NCBI RefSeq assembly: GCF_041228105.1
Contig: NZ_CP166097.1
Coordinates: 62,001 to 126,000 of the forward strand
Length of the DNA stretch: 64,000 bases
Origin: Pectobacterium aroidearum
GTDB lineage: Bacteria > Pseudomonadota > Gammaproteobacteria > Enterobacterales > Enterobacteriaceae
Reading direction: 5' to 3'
How positions within the stretch are numbered: position 1 is the stretch's first letter; each line of letters begins with the position of its first letter. This document shows positions 26,401-37,367 of the stretch, piece after piece. Below the pieces are notes generated by a model. It was given only the letters and a program-made list of their open reading frames with translations, was not told the origin of the DNA and searched no databases. A program made the translations under genes and the position numbers.

Positions 26401-29400
26401 CTATTTAAAATCCGCGTACGGCGTGAGCGGCTGCGGTGGGCTGTCGAGATCGCCCTGCCAGCCGGAGGCGGAGTAGCGCAGGTAGATGAGGCCGTGGCTT
26501 GGGGTGTAGTCCTTCGCTTGCTGAATGTCGATACCGACACCCAGCGTCCAGTGTGAGCTGAGGCGGCGTTCGACAAGCGCTCGCGCCGTATAGCCGAAGC
26601 CGGAACTGCTGCTACCCTGCTCGATGGTGTCTCTGTCGGTGAGTGCAGCGTTACCCAGCAGGCCGGTCAGCGGATAGCGGCGCTGGTCTTTGGTAGAAGA
26701 ACGCGACCACGACAGCGATCCGCCGAGTTCCCACGACCAGTTTTCCGTCCGCTGCCGGTAATTCACTGGCACGCCCAGCGAGAAATATTGCTGCGGGCTG
26801 TAGTAACCGCCCTGACCGAGCGAGTAGCCACTGAGATCCTTCTGGTAGCGCCACCACATGCTGTTCAGACCGACCGTGACGCGTCGGTTATCCTCGTTAA
26901 TCAGCTTGTAGTAATAACCTGCCATTGCACGGGCGCGATCGTTATCGGCCACATTTTTACCGGTGATCTGGTGGAGGCTGAAATCACTCCAGACGCCGTG
27001 CGCTTCGCCCCGATCGTAGCTCAGCCCGAGACTGACGCCCGTGGCTCGCACGCCGCCCCAGGTTATGCCCGTGCCGGGGTCTTTGGTGCCGCCGAACGCC
27101 AGCAATGAGCTGGATATTGGGCGGCGGGAGGCCGTCGCCGTCCAGCCGATTTGTCGCCAGTCGCCGCTGTAGCTTGCGCCACCGACAACATCCACTACGT
27201 CGAAGCCGAGCGGCGTGGTGCCGAGATCCGCTGACCAGCGATCGTTTTTCCAGCCTGCGGCAACGCTGGTGCCGGTGGTTTTCTGTGATTTACCGTCGAA
27301 GCAGTCCCGCGTGGCGCAGGTGCCGAAGGTTTCCCGGTACGCGCCGTTACTGCCTGTCGAGAAGGAACCTGCGTTCATCTGTACGGTATCCGTGCGGAAG
27401 AAGGCGCGGCCGTCGTACAGCGGCATATCCACCTGCAACAGGGTGTTATGGGCGCTCAGGTCGGAAATCCCACCGGTGCCGCTTGAACTCGAATAATCGT
27501 GATCGAGGGTGACGGTAATATCCTGCTTGCGATACAGATCCGCGGCGTCAGCGCGGATGCTGCGTTGCAGCCAGTCATCGCTGCTTTTATTACGTGCCAG
27601 TCGGGTGTAGTCATCGTCGCTTTGCGGTAGCGCGGGAGCGATGCCGCTGGCGACCATCGCCTGTTTATAGTCCTGCTGCGCCTGCTCTGGTTGAGACTGC
27701 TGTTGTTCAACGCGTGCCGCATCGCGATAGATCAGCGCTGTCGTTTGATCGATAGGAGTTTGGCCGACCGGCTCTTTCTGAGCATCGATTTTTAGCTGGC
27801 GGAAAAGCGCCGCTGATTTTTGCGGATTGCCTACCGCTTGCCAGGCGTTGGCGACGCGCCGCTGGCTGTTAAGTGTATCCACCGCCTGCGTTGGGAGCTG
27901 GTTCAGGCGCTGGCGCGCATCATCTTGTCGACCCTGTGCGATAAACGCGTCGATCTCACCTAACTGGGCGTCGGGGTTCTGTGGCTCCCGTGTGCGAATA
28001 CGTTGATATTCCGCCAGCGCTGTCGCGTATTCACCCCGTACCAGCGCCCAGTCTGCCAGCAGCAGGTCGATACGGGTGTCAGCCGGTTGCTGGCGCAGGA
28101 ACACAATAGCGGCAGGTTCGTCACCCGCATCGCGCATCGCTTCCGCTTTCGCCAGCGTGGTCTGAATCGTCAGGCGCTGGGACAATTCACGCATGTCGTT
28201 GCTCCACTGTGCAGTGGGAAGCGTGCTCAGGTGAGCGAGTGCTTGCTCATCACGATTGGTAGACGACAGGTAAAGTGAGTAAACATAGTTCTTCTCGGCG
28301 CTGGTGGGTGGCACGGCAGTTGCGCGTTGTACCACGCTGTCCGCTTGCTGCGTTTGTCCCAACTGGCGCAGCGTCTGGGCATAGTGATAAGCGAGCCATA
28401 TATCGTTCGGATCCTGCTGGTTGGCCTGACGATATTTTTCTTCGGCCTGCGTCCACTGCTGCTGTTCCGACAACTGATCCGCCTGCTGTTTCAGGATATT
28501 GAGTTGCAGGGCAGCAAGTGTCTCCCGCATCGTATTCTGCTGGCTGCGCGGCAGGCTGTTGAGGTAAGCGAGTGCTTTCTCCGGCGACTGCCGCTGGTAA
28601 ATACCAACCAATCCGCGTAGGGCGTTATCATTACCGGGTTCAAGGTGTAAAGCCTGCTGGTAGAGCGGCTGGGCGGCGGCATCATTTTTGCTGGCAACAG
28701 CCACGTCGCCCAAACCAATCAGCGCATAAGCATTGGTATTATCCATCTGGCGTGCCTGCTGATATTTCTGCCGCGCCAGCGATAGGTTGTTAGCTTTCAG
28801 CGCGTTGTCACCTTCCGCAATGGTGGTCCAATATTGCGTGCTTTGGATCAGTCCTTCCCATTTGCCGCTGTTCAGGCGATTAACATCTGCCTGCAATGCC
28901 TTCTGGAACTGTGTCAGCGCTTTTGCCCGATCGCCTGCGCGCAGGTAAACCAGACCAATGGCACCGATGAGTTCAGGATCGTTTGGCGTGGCCGCCAGTG
29001 CCTTATTCAACTCGCTAAGCGTGGCGCTATTGCCGCCACCATCTTCAATCTGCGCCAGTGCACGCAGCCGCCCCTGATAAACGGGGTCGGCTAATATTCC
29101 CTGCTGGCGGCTGAGTTCTTTACGTGCCGTATCCGCCTGTTCGCCTTCATCAAACACGGTCAGAAAGCGGTTTAGTTCAGCCACGCTTTGTGGCGTGACC
29201 AGCATCCGGCCAATAATTTCCAGCCATAGCGACGCTGCCTGACTACGCCCGACGGGGTCGTTAGAAAGCTGTTTGAGTAGGGGATAGGCTTGCTCATTGC
29301 GGTTCTGGCTGAACAACAGCCGTGCCAGCACCATGCGCAGCGGCACATTATTCGGGTAGACCTGATCTAACGCCTCCAGTTGTTTAATCGCCAGAGGCTG

Positions 29401-29895
29401 CTGGTCGGGCAAGCGAGAAACCAGACGCCAATATTCTACGGCGAGCTCAAGCGTTGGCGGATCGCCGTGAAAGAGCGCATCGTACTGCACTTTGGCTTCA
29501 GCATAGCGCCCGGCGGTAGACAGCAAGCGCGCCTGCTGTAATTGCTGGCGAGCGGCATCCTGCGTCAGTGCCAGCGTGGTGGCTGACTGACGGTAGGTGG
29601 CAGAGCCGGGAGCCACCGCCTTCAGCTTGTCCAGTTGCTGACGAGCCTGGGCCTGATCGCCTTGACGCAGCGCCAGCCGTAATCGGGCGGCGATAACCTC
29701 GGGATTGTTTGGATCGATAAGCTCCAGTCGATAAAGCGATTGGCGCACGAGGTCGTCTTTGTTGCTGGCTTCTCCCAGACGCACCTGCTCCATCAAAAAT
29801 TGCTCTGGCGATGCGATTTCCGCACTGTATGCCTGCGGCGCAGCAACCAGCAATAACGAGAGGAAGCGCAGCCAGTTTACGGTGTTGTTGTGCAT
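26401..29895 (-). CDS. bcsC: Cellulose synthase outer-membrane subunit BcsC
   Basis: A 1164-residue protein that guides the glucan across the periplasm and outer membrane. After a signal peptide (ending APQAYSA, near residue 25) come about 800 residues of TPR-like helical repeats (many LAxxYxQ-type and [13 protein letters not shown] units) and a C-terminal beta-barrel of the BcsC type from about residue 820, ending in the terminal strand PYADFK. The frame extends upstream to 29958, but the start at 29895 ([12 protein letters not shown]) gives a normal signal peptide and has GGGGCAG before it. It overlaps bcsZ by 19 bases and is last in bcsRQABZC. Confidence 0.9.
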   Translation of the reverse strand: MHNNTVNWLRFLSLLLVAAPQAYSAEIASPEQFLMEQVRLGEASNKDDLVRQSLYRLELIDPNNPEVIAARLRLALRQGDQAQARQQLDKLKAVAPGSATYRQSATTLALTQDAARQQLQQARLLSTAGRYAEAKVQYDALFHGDPPTLELAVEYWRLVSRLPDQQPLAIKQLEALDQVYPNNVPLRMVLARLLFSQNRNEQAYPLLKQLSNDPVGRSQAASLWLEIIGRMLVTPQSVAELNRFLTVFDEGEQADTARKELSRQQGILADPVYQGRLRALAQIEDGGGNSATLSELNKALAATPNDPELIGAIGLVYLRAGDRAKALTQFQKALQADVNRLNSGKWEGLIQSTQYWTTIAEGDNALKANNLSLARQKYQQARQMDNTNAYALIGLGDVAVASKNDAAAQPLYQQALHLEPGNDNALRGLVGIYQRQSPEKALAYLNSLPRSQQNTMRETLAALQLNILKQQADQLSEQQQWTQAEEKYRQANQQDPNDIWLAYHYAQTLRQLGQTQQADSVVQRATAVPPTSAEKNYVYSLYLSSTNRDEQALAHLSTLPTAQWSNDMRELSQRLTIQTTLAKAEAMRDAGDEPAAIVFLRQQPADTRIDLLLADWALVRGEYATALAEYQRIRTREPQNPDAQLGEIDAFIAQGRQDDARQRLNQLPTQAVDTLNSQRRVANAWQAVGNPQKSAALFRQLKIDAQKEPVGQTPIDQTTALIYRDAARVEQQQSQPEQAQQDYKQAMVASGIAPALPQSDDDYTRLARNKSSDDWLQRSIRADAADLYRKQDITVTLDHDYSSSSGTGGISDLSAHNTLLQVDMPLYDGRAFFRTDTVQMNAGSFSTGSNGAYRETFGTCATRDCFDGKSQKTTGTSVAAGWKNDRWSADLGTTPLGFDVVDVVGGASYSGDWRQIGWTATASRRPISSSLLAFGGTKDPGTGITWGGVRATGVSLGLSYDRGEAHGVWSDFSLHQITGKNVADNDRARAMAGYYYKLINEDNRRVTVGLNSMWWRYQKDLSGYSLGQGGYYSPQQYFSLGVPVNYRQRTENWSWELGGSLSWSRSSTKDQRRYPLTGLLGNAALTDRDTIEQGSSSSGFGYTARALVERRLSSHWTLGVGIDIQQAKDYTPSHGLIYLRYSASGWQGDLDSPPQPLTPYADFK

Positions 29896-30992
29896 TGGCT
29901 GCCCCGAGACGGTAAAAGTTGGCCTTGTGAAGTGAAGCGATAGCGCTTCTGATCCCATCCCTGACCAAAGAGCGTCAGAGAGGCGGAGAAATACGCATCA
30001 TCCCCCGGAGGGTTGTCGGCCAGCCGCTGTCGTTGGGTAGCCAGTGCATCCGACTGACGAGAAAGCATCGGAAGCAGCGAAGCGGAAAACCCAACCGATC
30101 CCTGTCCAGTGACGGTGCCTGTCGCGGTGTCGGTTTTTTCGGGCGGCAGACCTTGCTTTATCGTCTGCTGAACCATTGGCTGAAACTGTTTGATCAGATC
30201 GGTTTTCCCTTTGCTGCTGTCGGCCATCATCCCTGCCCACAGATAGACGCGGATGGCGTCGTAGCTGCCGATGTTGGGTTTGGTGGTATCAGGCTGCCAG
30301 CCCTTATCTTTTTGCCAGATGACCCAATCAGGCGAGAAGCCTTTTGGCGCGGTTTCCAACAGCAGGCGTTGCGTGGTGCGCTGCATCGCTTTCCACGTCT
30401 CGCTCAGTGGCGCAAAGCGAGCCAGCAGCTGTGGCGGAAGGTAACTGGGATTTAATCGCCAGCTCTCTTTCTCTGCGAAGCCTACTTTGCCGGGCAGCAA
30501 CATCACACCTAGCCCTGGAATATTGACGACCTCTTCTTTGGCGATACGGGTGAGCAATGCGGTGCCAACTGTCTGATAGCGCGACTCTTTCCACAGCCGA
30601 CCAGCCTCAAGCAGGCTGTAGGCGATCCACAGGTCGGCATCGGAAGCGGAGTTGGGATCCAGCACCGTCCACTGCTTATCTTTGTTTTCTCCCCACAGCC
30701 AGGCGGGCAGATGCGCACGTAAATCACCGGCGGACAGGTTGTTTTCCGTCCATTGCAGCAGCCGATCAAACATCACGCGATCGTTGGCGACCAGAGCAAA
30801 GAACATGGCGTAGCTTTGCCCTTCGGACGTGGTGATTTTGTTGGGGGTTGAGGTATCAATCACCCGTCCTTCCGCACTGATGTAATGCTGTTTGTACTGC
30901 TCCCAGGCTGGCCAGTCGCAGACGGCGGCGGTGGCCTGGGAAGCCCATAGCCACAGCAACGTTGGGATCAGGTAGCGCAGCACGCGTGGCAT
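29877..30992 (-). CDS. bcsZ: Periplasmic endo-1,4-beta-glucanase BcsZ
   Basis: A 371-residue GH8 cellulase. Signal peptide residues 1-22 (ends SQATA). Catalytic acid E57 in [10 protein letters not shown] and base D245 in [11 protein letters not shown] have the same 188-residue spacing as E. coli E55/D243. In known systems it trims or releases the nascent chain. It lies 6 bases after bcsB, and its 3' end overlaps bcsC. Confidence 0.94.
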   Translation of the reverse strand: MPRVLRYLIPTLLWLWASQATAAVCDWPAWEQYKQHYISAEGRVIDTSTPNKITTSEGQSYAMFFALVANDRVMFDRLLQWTENNLSAGDLRAHLPAWLWGENKDKQWTVLDPNSASDADLWIAYSLLEAGRLWKESRYQTVGTALLTRIAKEEVVNIPGLGVMLLPGKVGFAEKESWRLNPSYLPPQLLARFAPLSETWKAMQRTTQRLLLETAPKGFSPDWVIWQKDKGWQPDTTKPNIGSYDAIRVYLWAGMMADSSKGKTDLIKQFQPMVQQTIKQGLPPEKTDTATGTVTGQGSVGFSASLLPMLSRQSDALATQRQRLADNPPGDDAYFSASLTLFGQGWDQKRYRFTSQGQLLPSRGSQCTTTP

Positions 30993-30998
30993 GGTGCG

Positions 30999-33317
30999 TT
31001 AGTCCCTTTCATCCGGCGACAGGCGACGGCGACTGAAGAATTTCAGGCCACGCCACAGCAGCCAGGCAACAATAACGACGGTAAGCGTCGAGATGATGGC
31101 TAGCCAAACGGGATGCTGCGCCAATGCGTGCCAGATGCGTTCCCACCACGGCAGATGGCCGACGTAATAAATGTCTCCGACGCGGAGATTATTAATACCC
31201 GATTCGCGGATGACGGAAACGGAACCGAACAGCGAGGCTCTTTTTTCGCTGTCGATCAGCGCGTTATTGAGCAGCGTATAGCCCTGTGGGCTATCGGCCA
31301 GCAGGGCGACAACGCTACGCTGGTCGTGATATGGAGACTGGAAGCCGATAATCGCCGACATCGGACCATCACCGCTGACGGTGGTTTTGCTGTCTGGTTT
31401 CGCGTCAGCGTCAGGCGGGTCAATGTCCAGGACCGCGGTCTGGCGTGTCGGTTGTTTAATCCAGCTTTGCGTTTGCTCGACCAGCAGGTTGATTTTGCTG
31501 TCATCGTGCAGCGCTGGCGGGATAGCACCGATCATCAAAATATCGTTGTCCTGCTTGTCGATTTGCGTCCAGTCATCGCTGAGCTGTACCGCCAGCGCCG
31601 GATAGCCGGTTTGCGCCCCAATGTTACCGATGGCGTTCAGCATGGCGCTAACCTGCGCGGGCTGTGGTTGCTTGTTCACCAGCACCAGCGTTTGTGACAG
31701 ATCAGCCAGTCGGCTGAACGGGTAGCCAGCATTGGCAAAGGCGCGCAGATCCGGCATCGCCATAAAGTGGCGGTAGCCAGAGAAGTTAATCGTCGAATTG
31801 CTGTCGATGACGGCGTGATTCACGACGGGCGTATAGGTTTCGCAGCGGTCAGCGGTGCCGCTGGAGAGCAGCGTGGTGTAGTTGAAATCAAAGCGTAGCT
31901 GGTTGGTGGTACCCAGTTTCAGCGCCGGAATTGACAGGCTCTTGTTGGAATCCCATAGCCCCTGCGTCAGCGGCAGGCGCATTAACAGGGAATTCTGGTC
32001 GTGCTCCGGCGCCAGCGAGAAAGCCTGCACAAACTGATTGTTCAGGTTGATGCTCAGACGTGAACCGTCCTGAATCTGCGGCGCGGTGTAGCGGTATTTC
32101 AGGCGCATATCGATGCCCTGACTGCGAATCAGGAACAAGTCGGGCGGCAGGTTCATCGTGAGTGAAATCGGCCGGGGCACGATGCCGTCAGTTTGCAGCT
32201 GTTCGTTATATTGCTGAAGCTCGGCGAAGGTCATTGGGCGGTCGGTGCGAACCCAGTTTGGCGCATCATACGGCTGGCGTGGAGCAAGCTGCTCCACCTT
32301 ATCAATGGTGACGCTCTGCCCACGGAACAGCGTGTTCCCCTGGGCGATACCCTGTACGGCGGTGAGCAGCTCATTGTCATCACGCCCCTGAACCAGCAGC
32401 AGCTTAATGTGAGGATCGCTAGGGTGGCTGACGATAGATACCGTTGGCCCGTTTACGGCGGGGGTATCACGCAGGAAATCCGGCCGCTTATCGTTCGTGG
32501 CGAACACAATGCCGTGGCTCTCCGGTAACTGGTTGAAGAGCGCCGGGAAAGACTGCCCACGCCATTGCGCTTTGCTGCCAAACCAGGAGGCAAGCATCGC
32601 TGCGGCACGCTGCTGAACCAGATCCGGCTGGCCGGCAAAGACGATGGGCAGCGTCAGCGGGCGGGTATCGCGGCTGTCAAAAAACGGCGCAGGGAACGGC
32701 GACAGATCGTCCTTCAGCGTCAGTTTCTGGAATTGCAGGTTGAGCGTGCTGGCTTTACTGACATCCAGCCAGAGACTGGTACTGGCCGGATTTTCACAGA
32801 TGTTCTGATAATGGCCGACGAACACCAGTTGCAGGCGGTTAAAGTCCGTGATGTAGCGCGGATCGATAGGAATACGGACGCGATTGGATTTCCCCATCTG
32901 CTCTTTGCCAAGTGGCGTGACGCCCATTAGCTCATTGTTCAGGTAAACTTTGATATGCGACTCGGTGGGGATCAGCGCCGGCGACGGGGTAAATTCGAGA
33001 TCGAGGGAAGCCTGCGTGACGACTTCGTCGCTGCGAACGCCGAACTCAATTTGCCCGTCGGGATTGATGCCGCGCAATGCAAAGGTGCCCGGTGCCGGTG
33101 CGATTTGCGCAAAGGGCAGCATCACGTTGCGCACGGCGGCATTAGTCGACGGCTGTGCAAGAGGAACCGCTGGCATGGCTGTCGCTGACGTTGCGGTAGC
33201 AGGCGGCTGGGCTGCGTCCCCTGTGGCCGGTGTCTGTGCGTGCGGCGCGGTGACAGCCTGAGATAATGAGCTGACGCCTAAAGCCAATGCGGTGAACCAG
33301 ATTATTTTTTTCGTCAT
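30999..33317 (-). CDS. bcsB: Cellulose synthase periplasmic subunit BcsB
   Basis: A 772-residue periplasmic protein anchored by one C-terminal transmembrane helix (about residues 735-757, WLAIISTLTVVIVAWLLW). Signal peptide at residues 1-22, then a low-complexity Pro/Ala/Thr-rich linker, then two copies of the carbohydrate-binding plus ferredoxin-like domain pair characteristic of BcsB. It forms the inner-membrane complex with BcsA and receives the glucan on the periplasmic side. It sits between bcsA (74-base gap) and bcsZ in the operon. Length is near the family norm. Confidence 0.92.
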   Translation of the reverse strand: MTKKIIWFTALALGVSSLSQAVTAPHAQTPATGDAAQPPATATSATAMPAVPLAQPSTNAAVRNVMLPFAQIAPAPGTFALRGINPDGQIEFGVRSDEVVTQASLDLEFTPSPALIPTESHIKVYLNNELMGVTPLGKEQMGKSNRVRIPIDPRYITDFNRLQLVFVGHYQNICENPASTSLWLDVSKASTLNLQFQKLTLKDDLSPFPAPFFDSRDTRPLTLPIVFAGQPDLVQQRAAAMLASWFGSKAQWRGQSFPALFNQLPESHGIVFATNDKRPDFLRDTPAVNGPTVSIVSHPSDPHIKLLLVQGRDDNELLTAVQGIAQGNTLFRGQSVTIDKVEQLAPRQPYDAPNWVRTDRPMTFAELQQYNEQLQTDGIVPRPISLTMNLPPDLFLIRSQGIDMRLKYRYTAPQIQDGSRLSINLNNQFVQAFSLAPEHDQNSLLMRLPLTQGLWDSNKSLSIPALKLGTTNQLRFDFNYTTLLSSGTADRCETYTPVVNHAVIDSNSTINFSGYRHFMAMPDLRAFANAGYPFSRLADLSQTLVLVNKQPQPAQVSAMLNAIGNIGAQTGYPALAVQLSDDWTQIDKQDNDILMIGAIPPALHDDSKINLLVEQTQSWIKQPTRQTAVLDIDPPDADAKPDSKTTVSGDGPMSAIIGFQSPYHDQRSVVALLADSPQGYTLLNNALIDSEKRASLFGSVSVIRESGINNLRVGDIYYVGHLPWWERIWHALAQHPVWLAIISTLTVVIVAWLLWRGLKFFSRRRLSPDERD

Positions 33318-33391
33318 CGTGTCATCATCAATGTTAAGGGTCTTTCTCGTTGTCGGGAGAGAGACCGTTGATCACGGCCTGTGAATGGCAA

Positions 33392-36091
33392 TCAAGCCAC
33401 TGTCTTTTCTGCAAACAGGTTCTCTTGTGCAAATCGTGTTTCATGGGCAAACGGCGTCTTGCCCTGATGGGCAGCTTTTTCCGGCAGGGCAGTGCCCGAC
33501 TGATCTGTTACGGTGCGTTTTCCTACATAGCGCGGGATGAATGACACCACCCACACCACGATATTGAGGAAGACCAGAATAATGCTGCGTATGATGGGCG
33601 GCGCGTAATCCGCCAGACGCAGGTAGCCGCGGAAGCCGAGAGCCAGCACATCAACCAGACTTTCGACCGGTTTATCCTGTGCAAAACTGTCTTGCCAGAG
33701 CGCCCAGGTATCGGCGCGGGCAAACGTACATTGAATAAAATCAATATGCTGGCGAATGGTCAGATTGGTCATGCGCAGGCCAATCTTGTTGTCGAATGCG
33801 CGGGTGACGCTGAAAGGGAAGGCGTACTCCTGCTGGCCGCGTTTTAGCAACAGCGAGACGCTGTCCCCGACCTGAAGAATGCCTGATTCGCGGGTTTCAA
33901 TACCGACGCCACCATCGGAATAGTCGCGCAGGACGCAGGGGAAAAGATGACCGTCGGGGCGCAGAATCGCGGCGGACATCGACATTTCTACTCGATGCGC
34001 CTGACGTACCTGCTTGGCCTCGACCGCAACCGCAACGGCGCCACCGAGAATGGTCATGTTATACGCGACCCAGATCAGACTGATGATCACCGTCATGAGC
34101 TCTTCCGATGGCCCGTAAATCAGACGCCAGACGCCATATACCACCCCAGCGATATTCAGCAGCACCAGTACCAGATAAGGCCGGGTGATCACCCAGTCAA
34201 CGTGTTGTTCTTCAACCAGTCCGCCTTTGGCCGTCACGTTGAATTTCCCTTTGTGCGGGTTAAATAGCGCCACGGTCGTGGGGCGAGCGATGTACCACGC
34301 CAGCACGGTTTCATAAATCTCACTCCAGAAAGAGTGGCGGTAGCGCCCCTGGATGCGGGAGTTGGTCAGACTGGCGTGCACCATGTGCGGCAGCACGTAG
34401 AGCGCGATGGCCAGCGCCGGGGCGAAAATGATGTAGGCGTGCAACAGGAGAAACGCCAGCGGCGCGGTGAGAAAGATCAGCCGGGGAATACCGGACAGGA
34501 AGTGCATCATGGCGTTGGCGTAACACAGCCGTTGCCCCAGTTTCAGCCCTTTGCCTAACAGCGGGTTATCCAACCGGAAGATCTGTACCATGCCGCGCGC
34601 CCAGCGAATACGCTGCCCAATGTGAGCCGAGAGGCTTTCGGTCGCCAGCCCGGCGGCCTGCGGAATACGAATATACGCCGAGCTGTATCCACGGCGATGC
34701 AGGCGCAGCGAGGTGTGTGCATCCTCCGTTACTGTTTCGACTGCGATGCCGCCAATTTCATCCAGCGGTTTACGCCGCAGGATGGCGCAGGAACCGCAGA
34801 AGAATGTGGCGTCCCACATGTCGTTACCGTCCTGAACCAGACCGTAAAACAGCGTGCCCTCGTTGGGCGTGCGGCGAAAGCGACCCAGATTGCGCTCAAA
34901 GGGGTCGGGCGAGAAGAAATGGTGCGGTGTTTGCAGCATCGCCAGCTTTTTGTCTTTGAAAAACCAGCCCATCGTTAATTGCAGAAAGGAGCGGGTAGGA
35001 ACGTGGTCGCAGTCGAAAATGGCGACGAATTCACCTTCTGCCTGTTTCAGAGCGTTGTTGATGTTCCCGGCTTTGGCATGTTCGTGCGTGACGCGGGCGA
35101 TGTAATGAACGCCGACTTCCTCTGCGAAAGCTTTAAATTCGGCGCGGCCACCGTCATCCAGAATATAAATGTTGAGTTTGTCTTTAGGCCAGTCGATGCC
35201 TAGCGCGGCATACACCGTCGGTTTCACGACGCTCAGCGGTTCATTGTAGGTCGGGATCATGAGATCGACGGTCGGCCACGTTTTGCTGTCTTCCGGCAGT
35301 GAAACCGGATGGCGATTCAGCGGCCAGATCGTCTGGAAATAGCCCAGAACCAACACGACCCAGGCATAGGTTTCCGCCGCCAGCAGTAACATACCGCAGA
35401 CCAGGCTGAGGGGATCGTCCCAGTTCAGCGTTTCGGTGTAGCGCCACCATAGGTAGCGGCAGGAGACGGTGAAAGAAAGGGCGATCATCATGAGCGTCGG
35501 CATGCGTCCCGGCATGTTACGAACGAGCATGGCGATGCCCCACAGCAGCAGCATGAAAATAAACTGCGATAGCAAATCAAACGGCTGCGTGATGCACAGC
35601 AGCGCCAGCGCCGCACACAGCAGGCTCAGTATCACCGTCACCAGCCTCTGTAGGCTATTCGTTTTGGCGGAATTGGATTCACTGCTTTCGCGATCGTCAG
35701 TATTGGCGTGACTAAAGCGGACAAACAGCGCTTGCTGCGCGTTCATGTAGCGTTGCCGCCAGCGCGGTAGCGCCGAGAAGTAATTGCGACGTGATGTCGG
35801 CAATTGGCCGTTTTTGATGGTCAGCAGCCAAAGACCTTGCGTCAGATAGCGAAGGATATCGGCCGGACGCGGGCGTTGAGGCAAGATGTGCGGGAACCAG
35901 TAGGTCCGCTGCGCGCGAATCTGTTGCCAGCCTTCAGACTCCAGCCGCAGGAAGATCCAGCCGAGTATCGCAAACAGCGTAGCGAAAAAGGCGGCGAAGG
36001 CGGAGGCACCCTGCTGACGATAGCCGCGGTAGCGCTGCTGTATCGCCTGCCTGGCGGGCGGGACGAGAAAGAGGCGCAGGATCCCGCTCAT
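33392..36091 (-). CDS. bcsA: Cellulose synthase catalytic subunit BcsA (UDP-forming)
   Basis: An 899-residue inner-membrane GT2 glycosyltransferase making beta-1,4-glucan from UDP-glucose. The catalytic set is complete: IPTYNEP, DDGGR, FDCDHVPT (DxD), VTEDAHTSLRLHRRGY (TED base) and QRIRWARG (QxxRW). A PilZ domain after the membrane segments has RQAHR and DYSDGGVG, the two c-di-GMP contact motifs. It overlaps bcsQ by 4 bases (ATGA). The last 20 residues carry three imperfect repeats (FAHETR, FAQENL, FAEKTV), which I do not recognise from other BcsA proteins. A 74-base gap separates it from bcsB. Confidence 0.95.
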   Translation of the reverse strand: MSGILRLFLVPPARQAIQQRYRGYRQQGASAFAAFFATLFAILGWIFLRLESEGWQQIRAQRTYWFPHILPQRPRPADILRYLTQGLWLLTIKNGQLPTSRRNYFSALPRWRQRYMNAQQALFVRFSHANTDDRESSESNSAKTNSLQRLVTVILSLLCAALALLCITQPFDLLSQFIFMLLLWGIAMLVRNMPGRMPTLMMIALSFTVSCRYLWWRYTETLNWDDPLSLVCGMLLLAAETYAWVVLVLGYFQTIWPLNRHPVSLPEDSKTWPTVDLMIPTYNEPLSVVKPTVYAALGIDWPKDKLNIYILDDGGRAEFKAFAEEVGVHYIARVTHEHAKAGNINNALKQAEGEFVAIFDCDHVPTRSFLQLTMGWFFKDKKLAMLQTPHHFFSPDPFERNLGRFRRTPNEGTLFYGLVQDGNDMWDATFFCGSCAILRRKPLDEIGGIAVETVTEDAHTSLRLHRRGYSSAYIRIPQAAGLATESLSAHIGQRIRWARGMVQIFRLDNPLLGKGLKLGQRLCYANAMMHFLSGIPRLIFLTAPLAFLLLHAYIIFAPALAIALYVLPHMVHASLTNSRIQGRYRHSFWSEIYETVLAWYIARPTTVALFNPHKGKFNVTAKGGLVEEQHVDWVITRPYLVLVLLNIAGVVYGVWRLIYGPSEELMTVIISLIWVAYNMTILGGAVAVAVEAKQVRQAHRVEMSMSAAILRPDGHLFPCVLRDYSDGGVGIETRESGILQVGDSVSLLLKRGQQEYAFPFSVTRAFDNKIGLRMTNLTIRQHIDFIQCTFARADTWALWQDSFAQDKPVESLVDVLALGFRGYLRLADYAPPIIRSIILVFLNIVVWVVSFIPRYVGKRTVTDQSGTALPEKAAHQGKTPFAHETRFAQENLFAEKTVA

Positions 36092-36825
36092 ACGCCGCTT
36101 TCCTTAACGTGAATCAGGCACCAGTTTGCTAGCGTCATGATCTCTTCCGCTGCCACGCTGTCCGGGCGGCATTCGCCCAGCGGCTGTTTCAGCATCAGCG
36201 ATTCTGCCAGGGCTTCGTCACGGTGTACCACCAGCGGCAGCAGATGTGAAAGCGTGTGCAGCCAGAGCTGGTGTAAATCCTGCTGGAGCGTGCTGAGGGT
36301 GGAAAATTGATTAACCAGAAAATGACACTGGCGCGGCAATGCCTGCTGATGTAAGCGTGAATGGCAGTTGGCATCCGCCACCACCACCTGAAAGACGGTA
36401 TTCGCGGTGGCTAGCGCCTGCCGCGTGAGCGGACTATTGTCCGCTGGTACATCGATCAGTATCCAGCGATGGCGACCCGCTGCACTGAGCTGCGCCAGCT
36501 TGTTTTGCCAGAGTGCGGGGTGCTGATGGTAATGTTGTTGAAGCGTAGCGACTTCCTGTGCGTTCAGGCGACCAAACGGCAGAAAATCCAATCCGGGCAG
36601 ATATTGCATGGCGCCAGTTTGCCACGGCGCGTCGTCGGCTTCCGCCCGCGCCCAGCCGCGGCGTTGCTCAAACGGCATATTGAAGTTAATGCGCAGCAAA
36701 TTATCCGGCGAAAAATCAATCACCAGCGCGGGCTCACCCAACCGTTGGAAGGCCCACCCCAGTGCGGCCGCTATTGAGGTTGTGCCCACACCGCCACGGA
36801 TTCCCTGCAATGCAATCACGGGCAT
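36088..36825 (-). CDS. bcsQ: MinD/ParA-like ATPase BcsQ
   Basis: A 245-residue SIMIBI ATPase with a deviant Walker A (GIRGGVGTTS) and switch region (LIDVPADNSPLT). In E. coli it is essential for cellulose secretion and BcsRQ forms a regulatory complex at the cytoplasmic face of BcsA. It lies 2 bases after bcsR and overlaps bcsA by 4, so expression is coupled. The length and motifs match the family. Confidence 0.9.
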   Translation of the reverse strand: MPVIALQGIRGGVGTTSIAAALGWAFQRLGEPALVIDFSPDNLLRINFNMPFEQRRGWARAEADDAPWQTGAMQYLPGLDFLPFGRLNAQEVATLQQHYHQHPALWQNKLAQLSAAGRHRWILIDVPADNSPLTRQALATANTVFQVVVADANCHSRLHQQALPRQCHFLVNQFSTLSTLQQDLHQLWLHTLSHLLPLVVHRDEALAESLMLKQPLGECRPDSVAAEEIMTLANWCLIHVKESGV

Positions 36826-36827
36826 CG

Positions 36828-37037
36828 TCAGTCGCTCCCGGCCGGTTCTTTTAATTCATCCAGCAGCGGCCAGCGAGCCATCATTTGGCTCAGACGCGCC
36901 TGACGGGCAATATCGATATAGTTTATTTCGGGTAAAGAAAAAGCCTGACTGAGAACCCGCAGATCGTCCTCGGTTCTTGCATTTTCGGTTAAATCGGCGC
37001 GTGCGCTGGTATCTCTACGAGTCGGTTCGTTATTCAT
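36828..37037 (-). CDS. bcsR: Cellulose synthesis regulator BcsR
   Basis: A 69-residue protein whose C-terminal half (SLPEINYIDIARQ, then ARWPLLDELKE) matches BcsR (YhjR). BcsR partners BcsQ in the E. coli secretion complex. The frame opens at 37070 but no ribosome site supports that ATG; GAGG is six bases before the ATG at 37037 (MNNEPTRRD), which also gives a family-like length. First gene of bcsRQABZC. Confidence 0.85.
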   Translation of the reverse strand: MNNEPTRRDTSARADLTENARTEDDLRVLSQAFSLPEINYIDIARQARLSQMMARWPLLDELKEPAGSD

Positions 37038-37367
37038 CCCATGCCTCTGAAATAGGCTATCCATTATCATTGAGATTGATAAAAGGGAAACATCTGCATG
37101 GCAGATGTGGTCGCACTCATAACAGACAGTCTGGCAGATGACGGTTTACGCCTCTGCTGTCTTTAATAAGGGGTCAGGTGTGCCAATTAACTATAGCAAT
37201 GAATTCATGATTGCAATGTGAATAGAGAAAAATAGTAATGGGCGATTTATTAACGAATAGGAATAATTCATAGCGTACGGTTGTGATCCCACAAGGGGCT
37301 GCTAGAGTTTATTTTGACTGTATATTTAAGGTGGCATGCCCGCCATTAACGGAAAAGAAATCAGTCT
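37038..37367. promoter_or_regulatory. Divergent bcsR / bcsE control region
   Basis: A 330-base AT-rich gap between the two divergent cellulose operons, with no credible gene. GGCAGATG occurs twice (around 37100 and 37135), otherwise I see no clear operator. Both operon promoters should be here. Confidence 0.4.
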
